In this document: positions 18,302-26,600 of the stretch, one piece after another
Layout: each line of letters begins with the position of its first letter
Position numbering within the stretch: position 1 is the first letter of the stretch
Source of the DNA: JAPLUA01 sp964625855
Lineage (GTDB): Bacteria; Verrucomicrobiota; Verrucomicrobiia; Limisphaerales; UBA8199
NCBI GenBank assembly: GCA_964625855.1
Contig: CAZVFC010000013.1
Coordinates: forward strand, 131,110 to 195,109
Reading direction: 5' to 3'
Length of the DNA: 64,000 nucleotides
Made by a program: the position numbers and the translations under genes
Notes under the pieces: generated by a model
Databases searched by the model: none
Told to the model about the DNA's origin: nothing
The model's input: only the letters and a program-made list of their open reading frames with translations

Positions 18302-19524
18302 CAGGCGCCGAATTTATCGAACATCTTCGCGTTGGCCTGCATGAGGCGGATGAGATCCTTGGCGGCGAAAAGTCCGAGCGAGCCCTGGTTGGCCCCGGTT
18401 TCGGTGAATCGGTCCAGTTTGTCGGACCCGGAGAGGGCCGAGTGGAGCATTACGGGTTGCGGGTGCCACGAGTGGCCCTTGATGACGCAGGGCGTCGAGT
18501 GGTCGCCGGTGATGGCCAGCACGTCGGGCTTCTTCCGCAGCAGGATCGGCAGGGCGGCATCGAACTCTTCAATCGCCTTCTTCTTGGCGGCGAAGTTGCC
18601 GTCCTCGCCATACATGTCGGTGTACTTAAAGTGGATGAAGAAGTAATCGTAGTTGTCGTATTCGGCGAGGTAGCGCTCGAACTGCTCCGCGATGGTCTGC
18701 GGCCCTTCGAGCTTGGTCATGCCGACCAACTGGGCCAGGCCCTTGTACATCGGATAGACCGCGATGCATCCCGGGCGCAGGCCGTAGCGGTCCTTGAACA
18801 GCGGGATTTCCGGCTGGTGGGCGATGCCGCGCATCAGGAAGCCGTTGGCCGGCTTTTTCTGCGCAATGACCGGCAGGGCGGCCTTGAAGAAGCCGGCCAC
18901 TAGCTTGGCGGACTTCTTTGCCTTGACGGACTTGGAGTTCACCGGCGCGGCTTGCGGTATGGGGAGGCCCTCGCGATGCGGGTCGGCGTCGGTAAGCGGC
19001 CCTTCCAAACCTTTGCCCCGAAAGAGCACCACGAAACGATGGCCTTTGCCGGGTTTGATGATGACCTCGGCATCACCCACCTTCTTCACTTTCTGTGAGA
19101 GCAGGGCGCACAGTTCTTCGCACACAGCCGTGTCAATGCGCCCCGCGCGGCGGTCGGTGACGATGCCCTTGGCGTCGAGGGTGCAGAAGTTAGCCCGCGC
19201 CGCCACATCGCCCGCGCGCAGTTCCAGGCCCAGTCCAAGCGCCTCGATAACGCCGCGGCCGACTTCGAATTCCAGGGGGTCGTACCCAAAGAGGCCAAGG
19301 TGGCCCGGCCCGCTGCCCGGGGTGATGCCCGGAGCTACGGGGATCATGCGTCCCTGCGCCGAGTCTTTGGCCAGCGCGTCCATGTTTGGGGTGGCAGCAG
19401 CTTCGAGGGGTGTGAGGTAGCCTTGCTCGCGCGTGGCCACATCGCCCACGCCATCAAGGACGACCAACGCCAGCTTGGCGGTGGTCTTCAGAGTCAGTTC
19501 ACTATACAGAGCATCCAGGTTCAT
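18301..19524 (-). CDS. apgM: 2,3-bisphosphoglycerate-independent phosphoglycerate mutase, archaeal type
   Basis: The 407-aa protein converts 3- to 2-phosphoglycerate in glycolysis. Visible alkaline-phosphatase-superfamily features are the first metal ligand in LALVVLDGVGDV, ATPNMDALAKDSAQGRM, the nucleophile Ser in GITPGSGPGHLGLFGYDPLE, HFKYTDMYGEDGN and the metal ligands in ITGDHSTPCVIKGHSWHP. Length and motif order fit the archaeal-type ApgM rather than GpmI (~510 aa). It is the first gene of the minus-strand trio with the exonuclease and phosphorylase. Confidence 0.92.
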   Translation of the reverse strand: MNLDALYSELTLKTTAKLALVVLDGVGDVATREQGYLTPLEAAATPNMDALAKDSAQGRMIPVAPGITPGSGPGHLGLFGYDPLEFEVGRGVIEALGLGLELRAGDVAARANFCTLDAKGIVTDRRAGRIDTAVCEELCALLSQKVKKVGDAEVIIKPGKGHRFVVLFRGKGLEGPLTDADPHREGLPIPQAAPVNSKSVKAKKSAKLVAGFFKAALPVIAQKKPANGFLMRGIAHQPEIPLFKDRYGLRPGCIAVYPMYKGLAQLVGMTKLEGPQTIAEQFERYLAEYDNYDYFFIHFKYTDMYGEDGNFAAKKKAIEEFDAALPILLRKKPDVLAITGDHSTPCVIKGHSWHPQPVMLHSALSGSDKLDRFTETGANQGSLGLFAAKDLIRLMQANAKMFDKFGA

Positions 19525-19606
19525 AATTTCGTTGTTTCCATTCGGTAAAGCCTATACGGCTGGCAGCTTGAATACGCACAGGCTGCTGCCTCGCCTCGGA
19601 GACATC

Positions 19607-20563
19607 ATGCGACCAAAGCGCTGCCAGCGTCAACGCGATTCCGTCGCGGCTCCCCAGACCACTGGAAACATCCTTTCGCCGCTGGCAGTTCTCGTTCATT
19701 CTCCGGGTGTGGAACCACTATCAGCTACTGAGATCCGTCAGGTGGTGGCCGCCGCGCTCGACGAGGACATCGGCAGCGGCGATGTCACCACGCTGGCCGC
19801 CGTGCCGGAGGCCGCCACGGCCACAGCGGTGATGCGCGCCAGGGAGCCGCTGGTGGTCGCGGGCCTGGCCCTGGCCGAAGCCGCCTTCCGCGAGCTTTCC
19901 CCGAGCACCCGCATCAATCGCACCGCCGCGGACGGCCAGCATGTCGCCCGCGACAGCGCCTTGCTGGAGCTGGCCGGCCCCGCCCGCGCCCTCCTCAGCG
20001 CCGAGCGGGTGGCCTTGAACTTCGTCCAGCGTCTGAGCGGCGTGGCCACGATCACGGCGCAGTATGTCGAGGCCGTCAAAGGCCTGCGCGCGCAGATCCT
20101 CGACACCCGCAAGACCACCCCGGGCTGGCGGCGGCTGGAGAAATACGCCGTGACCTGCGGGGGCGGCCACAACCACCGCGCCGGCCTGTTCGACATGGTT
20201 CTCATCAAGGACAACCACTTGGCGGCGTTGAAGGACGCGCGGCCCAATCCCATCGCCGCCGCCGTCGAGCGGGCACGCGCGAAATACCCGCAGCTCAAGG
20301 TCGAAGTTGAGGCCGACACGCTGGAGCAGGTCGAGCAAGCCGTCGCCGCGGGCGCGGACATTGTCCTGCTCGACAACATGAACCTGATCCAGTTGCGGCT
20401 GGCCGTGCAGAAATGCAAAGGCCGAGCCCAAACCGAAGCCAGCGGCGGGGTGACCCTGGCCGGCGCGCGCGACATCGCCGATACCGGCGTGGACTTCATC
20501 TCGGTGGGCGCGCTGACGCACTCAGCCCGCGCCGTGGACATCGCCCTCGACTTCGAGCTATGA
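19607..20563 (+). CDS. nadC: Nicotinate-nucleotide pyrophosphorylase (carboxylating)
   Basis: NadC makes nicotinate mononucleotide from quinolinate and PRPP in NAD synthesis. Family signatures are DEDIGSGDVTT, LNFVQRLSGVATIT, ILDTRKTTPGWRRLEKYAV, CGGGHNHRAGLFDMVLIKDN and VEVEADTLEQ, followed by ASGGV and DFISVGALTHS. ATG 19607 has a good ribosome binding site (GGAG at 19598-19601) and gives 318 aa, with ~30 extra N-terminal residues; GTG 19709 would give the usual 284 aa but lacks such a site. Together with birA and coaX just downstream it forms a cofactor gene group. Confidence 0.93.
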   Translation: MRPKRCQRQRDSVAAPQTTGNILSPLAVLVHSPGVEPLSATEIRQVVAAALDEDIGSGDVTTLAAVPEAATATAVMRAREPLVVAGLALAEAAFRELSPSTRINRTAADGQHVARDSALLELAGPARALLSAERVALNFVQRLSGVATITAQYVEAVKGLRAQILDTRKTTPGWRRLEKYAVTCGGGHNHRAGLFDMVLIKDNHLAALKDARPNPIAAAVERARAKYPQLKVEVEADTLEQVEQAVAAGADIVLLDNMNLIQLRLAVQKCKGRAQTEASGGVTLAGARDIADTGVDFISVGALTHSARAVDIALDFEL

Positions 20564-20576
20564 GCACAAAAGCAAC

Positions 20577-21557
20577 ATGAACCTTGACGCACAAATCCTG
20601 AATGCCCTGCGCGCAGCCGGCGACGGCACGGTCTCGGGCGCCGACCTTTCGCAGCGGCTCGGCGTGAGCCGCGCGGCCGTCTGGGCGCGCATCGAAGACC
20701 TCCGCGCCCTGGGCTATGACATCGAGGCCAGCCCCCACCGGGGCTACCGCCTGGTCAGCACCCCGGATGTCCTCCACGCGGACGATCTGATTTCGCGCCT
20801 GGGCGCGACCAAGGTCATTGGACGCGACATCCGCGTCTTCGAGCAAACCACCTCCACCAACGACGTAATCGAGAAGCTCGCCCGGGATGGCGTCAAAGAG
20901 GGCGTGGTCGTCTTCGCCGAATCCCAGACCAAAGGCCGGGGGCGGCTGGGGCGGAAATGGCTGTCACCCGCGCGAGGGGGGCTTTGGCTCTCCGTGCTCC
21001 TCCGGCCGGACCTGCACCCGCAGGAAACCACCCAGCTCACGGTGGCCTCGGCCACGGCGCTGCGCCGCGCCATCGAGCTGCAGACCGGCCTGAAGGCCGA
21101 GATCAAGTGGCCCAATGACATTCTGGTGGGCGGAAGGAAAGTCGCCGGCATCCTCACCGAGTTGAGCGCCGAGCTGGACCGGGTCAAGCACGTGATCCTG
21201 GGCATCGGCGTGAATGTGAATCTCAGCGCGGGCGACTTCCCGTCCGAACTGCGCCGTCTGGCAACATCGCTCAAGGCGGAACTGGGCAAGCCGGTAGCGC
21301 GACCGGAACTCGCCGTGGCCATACTGCACGAGCTGGACCTTGATTATGCGCGCATTGCCTCCGGCCAGTTCGCCGCGGTGGCGAGCGAGTGGGAGGAGCA
21401 TGGCACCACGATCGGTCAGCCTGTCATTATCCGCACCGGCAACCGCCAAATCCGCGGCCGCGCCGAATCGCTGGGCGAGGACGGCGCGCTGCTGTTGCGC
21501 ACCGACCACGGCCACCTGGAGCGGATCATCGGGGGCGATGTGACTCTGGAGAAATGA
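20577..21557 (+). CDS. birA: Biotin operon repressor / biotin-protein ligase
   Basis: The 326-aa protein has an N-terminal winged helix (residues ~5-60, GADLSQRLGVSRAAVWARIE) and the ligase core: STNDVIEKLA, AESQTKGRGRLGRKWLSP (the adenylate-binding G-R-G-R-x-G-R-x-W), IKWPNDILVGGRKVAGIL and HVILGIGVNVN. The C-terminal SH3-like domain follows. It attaches biotin to carboxylase carrier proteins and, with the DNA-binding domain, may repress biotin genes. It starts 13 bases after nadC and overlaps coaX by ATGA. Confidence 0.94.
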   Translation: MNLDAQILNALRAAGDGTVSGADLSQRLGVSRAAVWARIEDLRALGYDIEASPHRGYRLVSTPDVLHADDLISRLGATKVIGRDIRVFEQTTSTNDVIEKLARDGVKEGVVVFAESQTKGRGRLGRKWLSPARGGLWLSVLLRPDLHPQETTQLTVASATALRRAIELQTGLKAEIKWPNDILVGGRKVAGILTELSAELDRVKHVILGIGVNVNLSAGDFPSELRRLATSLKAELGKPVARPELAVAILHELDLDYARIASGQFAAVASEWEEHGTTIGQPVIIRTGNRQIRGRAESLGEDGALLLRTDHGHLERIIGGDVTLEK

Positions 21558-22315
21558 TCCTGCTCTTCGACATCGGCAATACCAACACCCACCTGGGACT
21601 GGCAAGTGCCCGGCGGGTGGTTAAACAAGCGAACATCCCCACGGCGGCCTGGTTTAATGGGGCGCCCAGGAAAGCTCTCCTCAGCTTCGTTGGCCGCGCG
21701 CGCTTGAACGGCGCGGCCCTGTGCAGCGTGGTGCCGCGGGCTACGCCTTTCGCTCACGGCGCCGTTGAACATCTCTGGCACCTGCCCTGCCTTGAGCTGA
21801 CACCCAAGACCCTGCGCGGCGTCGGGATCAATTACCCGCGGCCCCAGACCATCGGCCCCGACCGGCTCGCCAATGCCGTCGCCGCACGCCACCACTTCGG
21901 CGCGCCCTCCGTCGTCGTGGATTTCGGCACCGCCGTCACGTTCGACGTGGTGGACGGCGCGGGGGACTACGTGGGCGGGATCATCGCCCCCGGTCTCGCG
22001 GCCATGACCGATTACCTGCATGAGAAGACCGCCCTGCTGCCCCGCATCCGTATTCGCGAGGTCCGCAGCGTGATCGGCAAGAGCACCGAGCAGGCGATGC
22101 TCGTGGGGGCCGTGCACGGCTATCGCGGCCTGATCCTGGAACTGATACGGGAGCTTAAGAACGAGCTTAAGACGCGTCGGCTGCCCGTGGTGGCAACGGG
22201 CGGCTACGCGGAACTGATCGGCTCCAGGCTCAGCGCCATTACCGCCGTGGAGCCTCTCCTGACCCTCGAAGGGCTCCGGCTGGTCTGGCACGCCGCACAC
22301 TCGGCGCATTCCTGA
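21554..22315 (+). CDS. coaX: Type III pantothenate kinase
   Basis: The 253-aa protein phosphorylates pantothenate, the first step of coenzyme A synthesis. ASKHA-fold motifs are visible: MILLFDIGNTNTHLGL (phosphate 1), GVGINYPRPQTIGPDRLANAVAA with the D-R pair, VVVDFGTAVTFDVVD (phosphate 2) and GGIIAPGLAAM. The ATG at 21554 overlaps the birA stop (ATGA), so the two are coupled; the longer frame starting at 21389 lies inside birA and is rejected. It is the last housekeeping gene before the defence island. Confidence 0.93.
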   Translation: MILLFDIGNTNTHLGLASARRVVKQANIPTAAWFNGAPRKALLSFVGRARLNGAALCSVVPRATPFAHGAVEHLWHLPCLELTPKTLRGVGINYPRPQTIGPDRLANAVAARHHFGAPSVVVDFGTAVTFDVVDGAGDYVGGIIAPGLAAMTDYLHEKTALLPRIRIREVRSVIGKSTEQAMLVGAVHGYRGLILELIRELKNELKTRRLPVVATGGYAELIGSRLSAITAVEPLLTLEGLRLVWHAAHSAHS

Positions 22316-22472
22316 CGACTTCCCAAGCCAACGATGCGCCCCGCCCCGGCGCAACCCGGGAGCCGGAATGCCCATGACGCCGCTCTCGCACGGCACAGGC
22401 GATCAACCCGGGCAGCAAGCCATTTGATTTGACACCGTCCCAATCAACACCGCTGGCAGTGCACAGGCGAGT

Positions 22473-22516
22473 CTCACCGGATACTCGCCGGATACAAACC
22501 GGATACTCACCGTAGA
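22473..22516. repeat. Four 11-bp direct repeats, helically phased
   Basis: Four adjacent 11-base units read CTCACCGGATA, CTCGCCGGATA, CAAACCGGATA and CTCACCGTAGA. A spacing near one DNA turn suggests protein binding sites. A further copy of GATACAAACCG (as at 22491) lies at 22535-22545. Confidence 0.75.
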
Positions 22517-22688
22517 TAACATTTGGACCCGCTTGATACAAACCGTTACCTTGCAAAGACTTAGCGCCACTTAGTTTCGGTTAGGCGAGACAGAAGTCCT
22601 GCCTGCCCGGGTCTTCCGGGTCATCGGCGATGCCCGCTGGAAGACCGCTGCCGACCAGCCTTGGCAGACGGTCAAAACAGGAAGGCAT

Positions 22689-22735
22689 GGCTGGAAGTTG
22701 CAGCTTGCGGCCCAGCGCGGGCTGGAATCGGGCAC
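22689..22735. repeat. Dispersed palindromic repeat at left island edge
   Basis: The element contains a small hairpin (CCAGC-GCGG-GCTGG). A related copy is at 42252-42294 near the right edge, and bases 22707-22735 are identical to 42517-42545 inside trpA. Confidence 0.6.
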
Positions 22736-23051
22736 CACGGCAGATTCTGCCAAGGCACACCCCAGGGCAGGTTGTTGACACGCAGGAGCTTCCGAATTGG
22801 CTGTTAGCCCGACTTGAAACTTTAGACTCAACACTCCAACCTTCCTCCTCCGCCTCTCATCCTTTTGCTTCCACCTCCAGCGCGATTGGTTTACGATCCG
22901 GCCAGAAAGACGGTATGAGCGTACGCGATGGGCAACACCTCTGCACCAGGCAAGAGCGAATTGGCGTGTTCCGTGACACCTTCCTCACCGAAGGCGTTGC
23001 AGATTCTGCGCGAGAAGCTCGAATTCCTGCTGGTTGAAGAAGCGGTCTTCC

Positions 23052-23594
23052 ATGAAGGATGATCCCGTTTACACCCCGAGCGACTGCTTCGAAACCTTCC
23101 CGTTCCCGGCGGGATGGGAGACAAACGCGGCGCTGGAGGCGTCGGGTCGTGAGTATTACGAGTTCCGCGCGGCCCTCATGGTTCGCAACGACGAGGGCCT
23201 TACCAAGACCTACAACCGCTTCCACGACCCTGAAGAATCCTCGCCGGACATCCTCAAGCTCCGCGAGTTGCACGCAAAGGTGGATGCCGCCGTCCTCGCC
23301 GCCTACGGCTGGACCGACCTGGACACCGCATGCGATTTCATTCTCGACTACGAAGAGGATGACGCCGCCGGAGAATCCTCCGCCCGCAAGAAGAAGAAAC
23401 CCTGGCGCTACCGCTGGTCCGACGAAACCCGCGACGAAGTCCTCGCCCGTCTCTTGAAACTGAACGCTGAGCGCGCGCAGGGGGAGAAGCTCTCCGGCCA
23501 GGCCGACACTAGACGCGCCGTCGGCAGTGCCGTCAGTAGAAGGCTCAACAAGAAAGCTCGCATGGCATCCGACAATACCCAGACGCTGCTTTAG
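23052..23594 (+). pseudogene. 3' remnant of an adenine-specific DNA methyltransferase (DrmMI-like)
   Basis: The ~180-aa reading frame contains only the C-terminal target-recognition end of a large methyltransferase: DDPVYTPSDCFETFPFPAGW, MVRNDEGLTKTYNRFHDPEE, LHAKVDAAVLAAYGWTD, FILDYEEDD and RWSDETRDEVLARLLKLNAE. No SAM-binding or N/D-P-P-Y catalytic motif is upstream; the DNA before it looks degraded and frameshifted. TTG 23034 in the same frame is another possible start. The same C-terminal region, more diverged, appears at 30670-31120. In class 1 DISARM a methylase precedes drmA, so this is probably a leftover of such a gene. Confidence 0.7.
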
Positions 23595-23636
23595 GCAATA
23601 CCTGAATCTAGGAGCGCAAGACGTTAAAAGCAAAAC

Positions 23637-26600
23637 ATGAATATCATTACCGCCAATCCGGACGAGTGGCGTACCCCAGGTCGGCGCGTCGCCAGGTATG
23701 CAGGGCCGGATTGGCTGGCCGGTATCAGTGAGGCATGCGTTTCGGCGTCGAAAGTCCCAAAGCGGTATTACACCATTGACTTGAGTAACTTGGATTTCGT
23801 CACGCTCTCAGCGTGGGTAGGCATGGTGGCTTTTCTGGAGCGCTTGGCGGCAAATCCGCTAACCACAAGTGTTGGGATTGACCTCAAAGGCCACAGCGAG
23901 CTTCGGTTGCTGTCACCTTCCGAGTTCATCGACGCCGAAGCACACGCTGGCGAAGGTGAAGATCGGCCATCTCGAGGTCCAGAGTTCCTGCAGGCTAGGA
24001 GAATGTACCAGATCAGTGGATTTATCGAATCCTTGGGGACTCGGACAGTACTCAACATCCCTGGGCGCGGCGACCGGATCAGCTACATTTGGCTGGGCGA
24101 AAAGGGGGCTCGACTCAAAGCCTTTGCCACCCGGCCCGGTGGAAAACACACGGTCGTCATGCCGCTCATGCGCATTGAGACAAAGGCACACTGTAAGCAG
24201 TTCCTCGAACCAGAAAAGATTCTAAACTGGCGTGAGGCGATGGGGGACAAATTCCGCACCTCACCGCTCTTCGAGTCGGAGGAGGTTTGGAGAATCTTCT
24301 GTCACGAACTTTCTGTGAATATATTCGAGCACGCTGGTTCGGCAGGCTTCCTTGCCGCCCGGGTTGTCGACAGGGAAGGTCTGACACAGTCCTGGTGTGA
24401 GATGTCGTATTCCTCTCAAATCCGCGAGCTATTCCCTCTGATGTCATCCGGCTTTCTGGAACTCTGTATAAGCGATGGGGGCCAAGGATTTGCTGCTACA
24501 TTGGAACGGGCCTACCGCAAGCAAGTGGGCCTGAAGACGAACGATCCTGCCCGGCCACAGGACATCTTGCAGTTTGCGTTCGACGAAGTTGGCACATGTA
24601 AGAAGGAGAACGAATGCTGGGCTACTGAGCGGCATGCGCTGGGGCGCATTCTGCAAATAGTCGCGAAGTACGGCGGGGCATTAGCGCTTCGATCTAGTGG
24701 CGCGGAAGTCGTTTACGTCAGTCATGGCGGACCATTTGAGCGACGGCCCAATCATCTCGGATACCGCGCACAAACCGATCGCTTGTGCTCGAAATTGCAG
24801 GGTTCTGACCTGCAAGTTATTTTGCCATTGGTCCCATTTGTCCGTGAAGCGAAGGAAGATTGGCGCCGGTCTATCCTCATTTCTTCGCTACCAACTGGAT
24901 TTCATGCCGACCCCACTCACGTACGAGGGCACCTGGTTCCGCTTTTGGAGGTCCTCGATTCACAGGATGCTTGTGTAGGACCTGAAGAACTGCGAGCGTT
25001 CCGAAAACGATGCGAAGCCCTTGCAACAAGGGTGATTGAGGAACGCCCACCGCTAGAGCCAATTATCCTCGACTTCAGCAGCCTTAACTGGACACCTGCT
25101 CAGTTCGAGACCCTGCTCCATCTGCTGCAAAACGTGCTTCAGAATCGACCCGTGCTCCTTGTCGAAATTGAGCACAATCTTGTGCGCGAGGTGGTGGAAA
25201 TGGAGAAGTCGGCGCCAACACAACTCGCGCCAGAAGTGGCGGACAGAACCCCTAGCGTAACCGGTCGCGCTTTCGCGGAGCTTTCCGAAACCAGTTTTCT
25301 CGAGACATACCATCGTGTTCACGCAACCGTCCTCGGCCTCGACATCCACGGAAAGCCCCATGTGCTCGGCCTGAAGCATCGCTGGTGCGAACCCCTTTTG
25401 CTCTCCTTGATCGAAAAACCGCAAACCTTGGAGAGTCTCTGCACGGGACAGCCGCCAGACAACGAACGCGCGCTCCGCGCCATTTTCAACAATATGAACC
25501 CGTTGTTCTGCGTAGAGGAGGACGGACGCTGGCGTACCGTCTGGGACAAGCACGCGATAGACATTGAAGCCCGAAGGGTTATGACGCGGCACTTCGATGT
25601 GATCGCTGACCACTGCCAAGCCTGGCGTGGCCGCGTTAACCACTACGCGAAGGCAGCGTCGGAAATCACAGGAGAGCCGGAGATTCTCAGGGACAAGTAC
25701 CAGATGACGTTCAACCTGCCCTGGCAGAAGGAGTGGGTTTGTGAGTTTTTCGAAAGTTCACGCATTCTCTCGCGCCAACGGTACGCCGACGAGGCCGCAC
25801 AGAGATTAATCTTCCGTCTGGAGAGAGGGCTGCGGCTCGACGGCAAGACATTGGAAGATGTGCACGTCCTTGCGTGCGTGACGGCGCCCGCAATCCTGCT
25901 TGCGACAGCGCTGCACCGGTGGTGGCCGAACGAAAAGCGACCGGCCATCGCTGACCTGGGACACTACCTCATGCTGAACCCAGACGGCCCCCTCCCTGCG
26001 ATCGCGAGTTTCAGCGGCATCGTCGTCGTCCAGGACGTCTTGGACAGGCGCAACATTTCAAATCGGCTGGTTGGGAAACTCCGTGAGCAGAAAAAGGAGG
26101 TGCTCTGCGTTCTCAGCTTGGCTCGCCTCGTTGACGCACAGGAGCCTGTCGGCGTGACACCCATTGATGAAGGCTGGCAACAAACGATACACGACCCGCC
26201 AGGCCTCAAAAGCCACGCCCTCGTCAACCTCCTCCGCCCGCAGCGGTGTCCCCCGAGTGACCATAACGACCCGCGGGCGCACTGGGTTGAGCCGAGGACG
26301 CTTCGCCCATTCCGCTACAGCACACTCCGGCGGGAGGTGCAAGCCAAAGGCACTCCTCGCGAGCGTCTGCGCCCGTTCTTTACCCCAAAGCAAAGAGGGA
26401 TTATCTGCGCGGGTCACTACGTTTACGGCGAACGGCACTTCAGGGTAGCGCTCGACATCAAAGCGGCCCTGGACGGTGAAATAGGCGGCGAACTGGCGGC
26501 TTGGCTGGCAGATGTCTGCCAGGGGGTCTCACCCCGATCGGCCGAATGGGAGAGCCACCGAGGGAAAAGCCTGCCGGGGGATGTTACCGCAGTCTTGATG

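Larger units (their letters stand above)
22316..23033. other. Left boundary region of the defence island, no gene seen
   Basis: About 720 bases without a supportable intact gene. It holds phased 11-bp repeats (22473-22516), a palindromic dispersed repeat (22689-22735) nested in a 10-bp inverted repeat (22659-22668 with 22746-22755), and, toward its end, degenerate text that may be upstream methyltransferase sequence with frameshifts. Confidence 0.5.
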
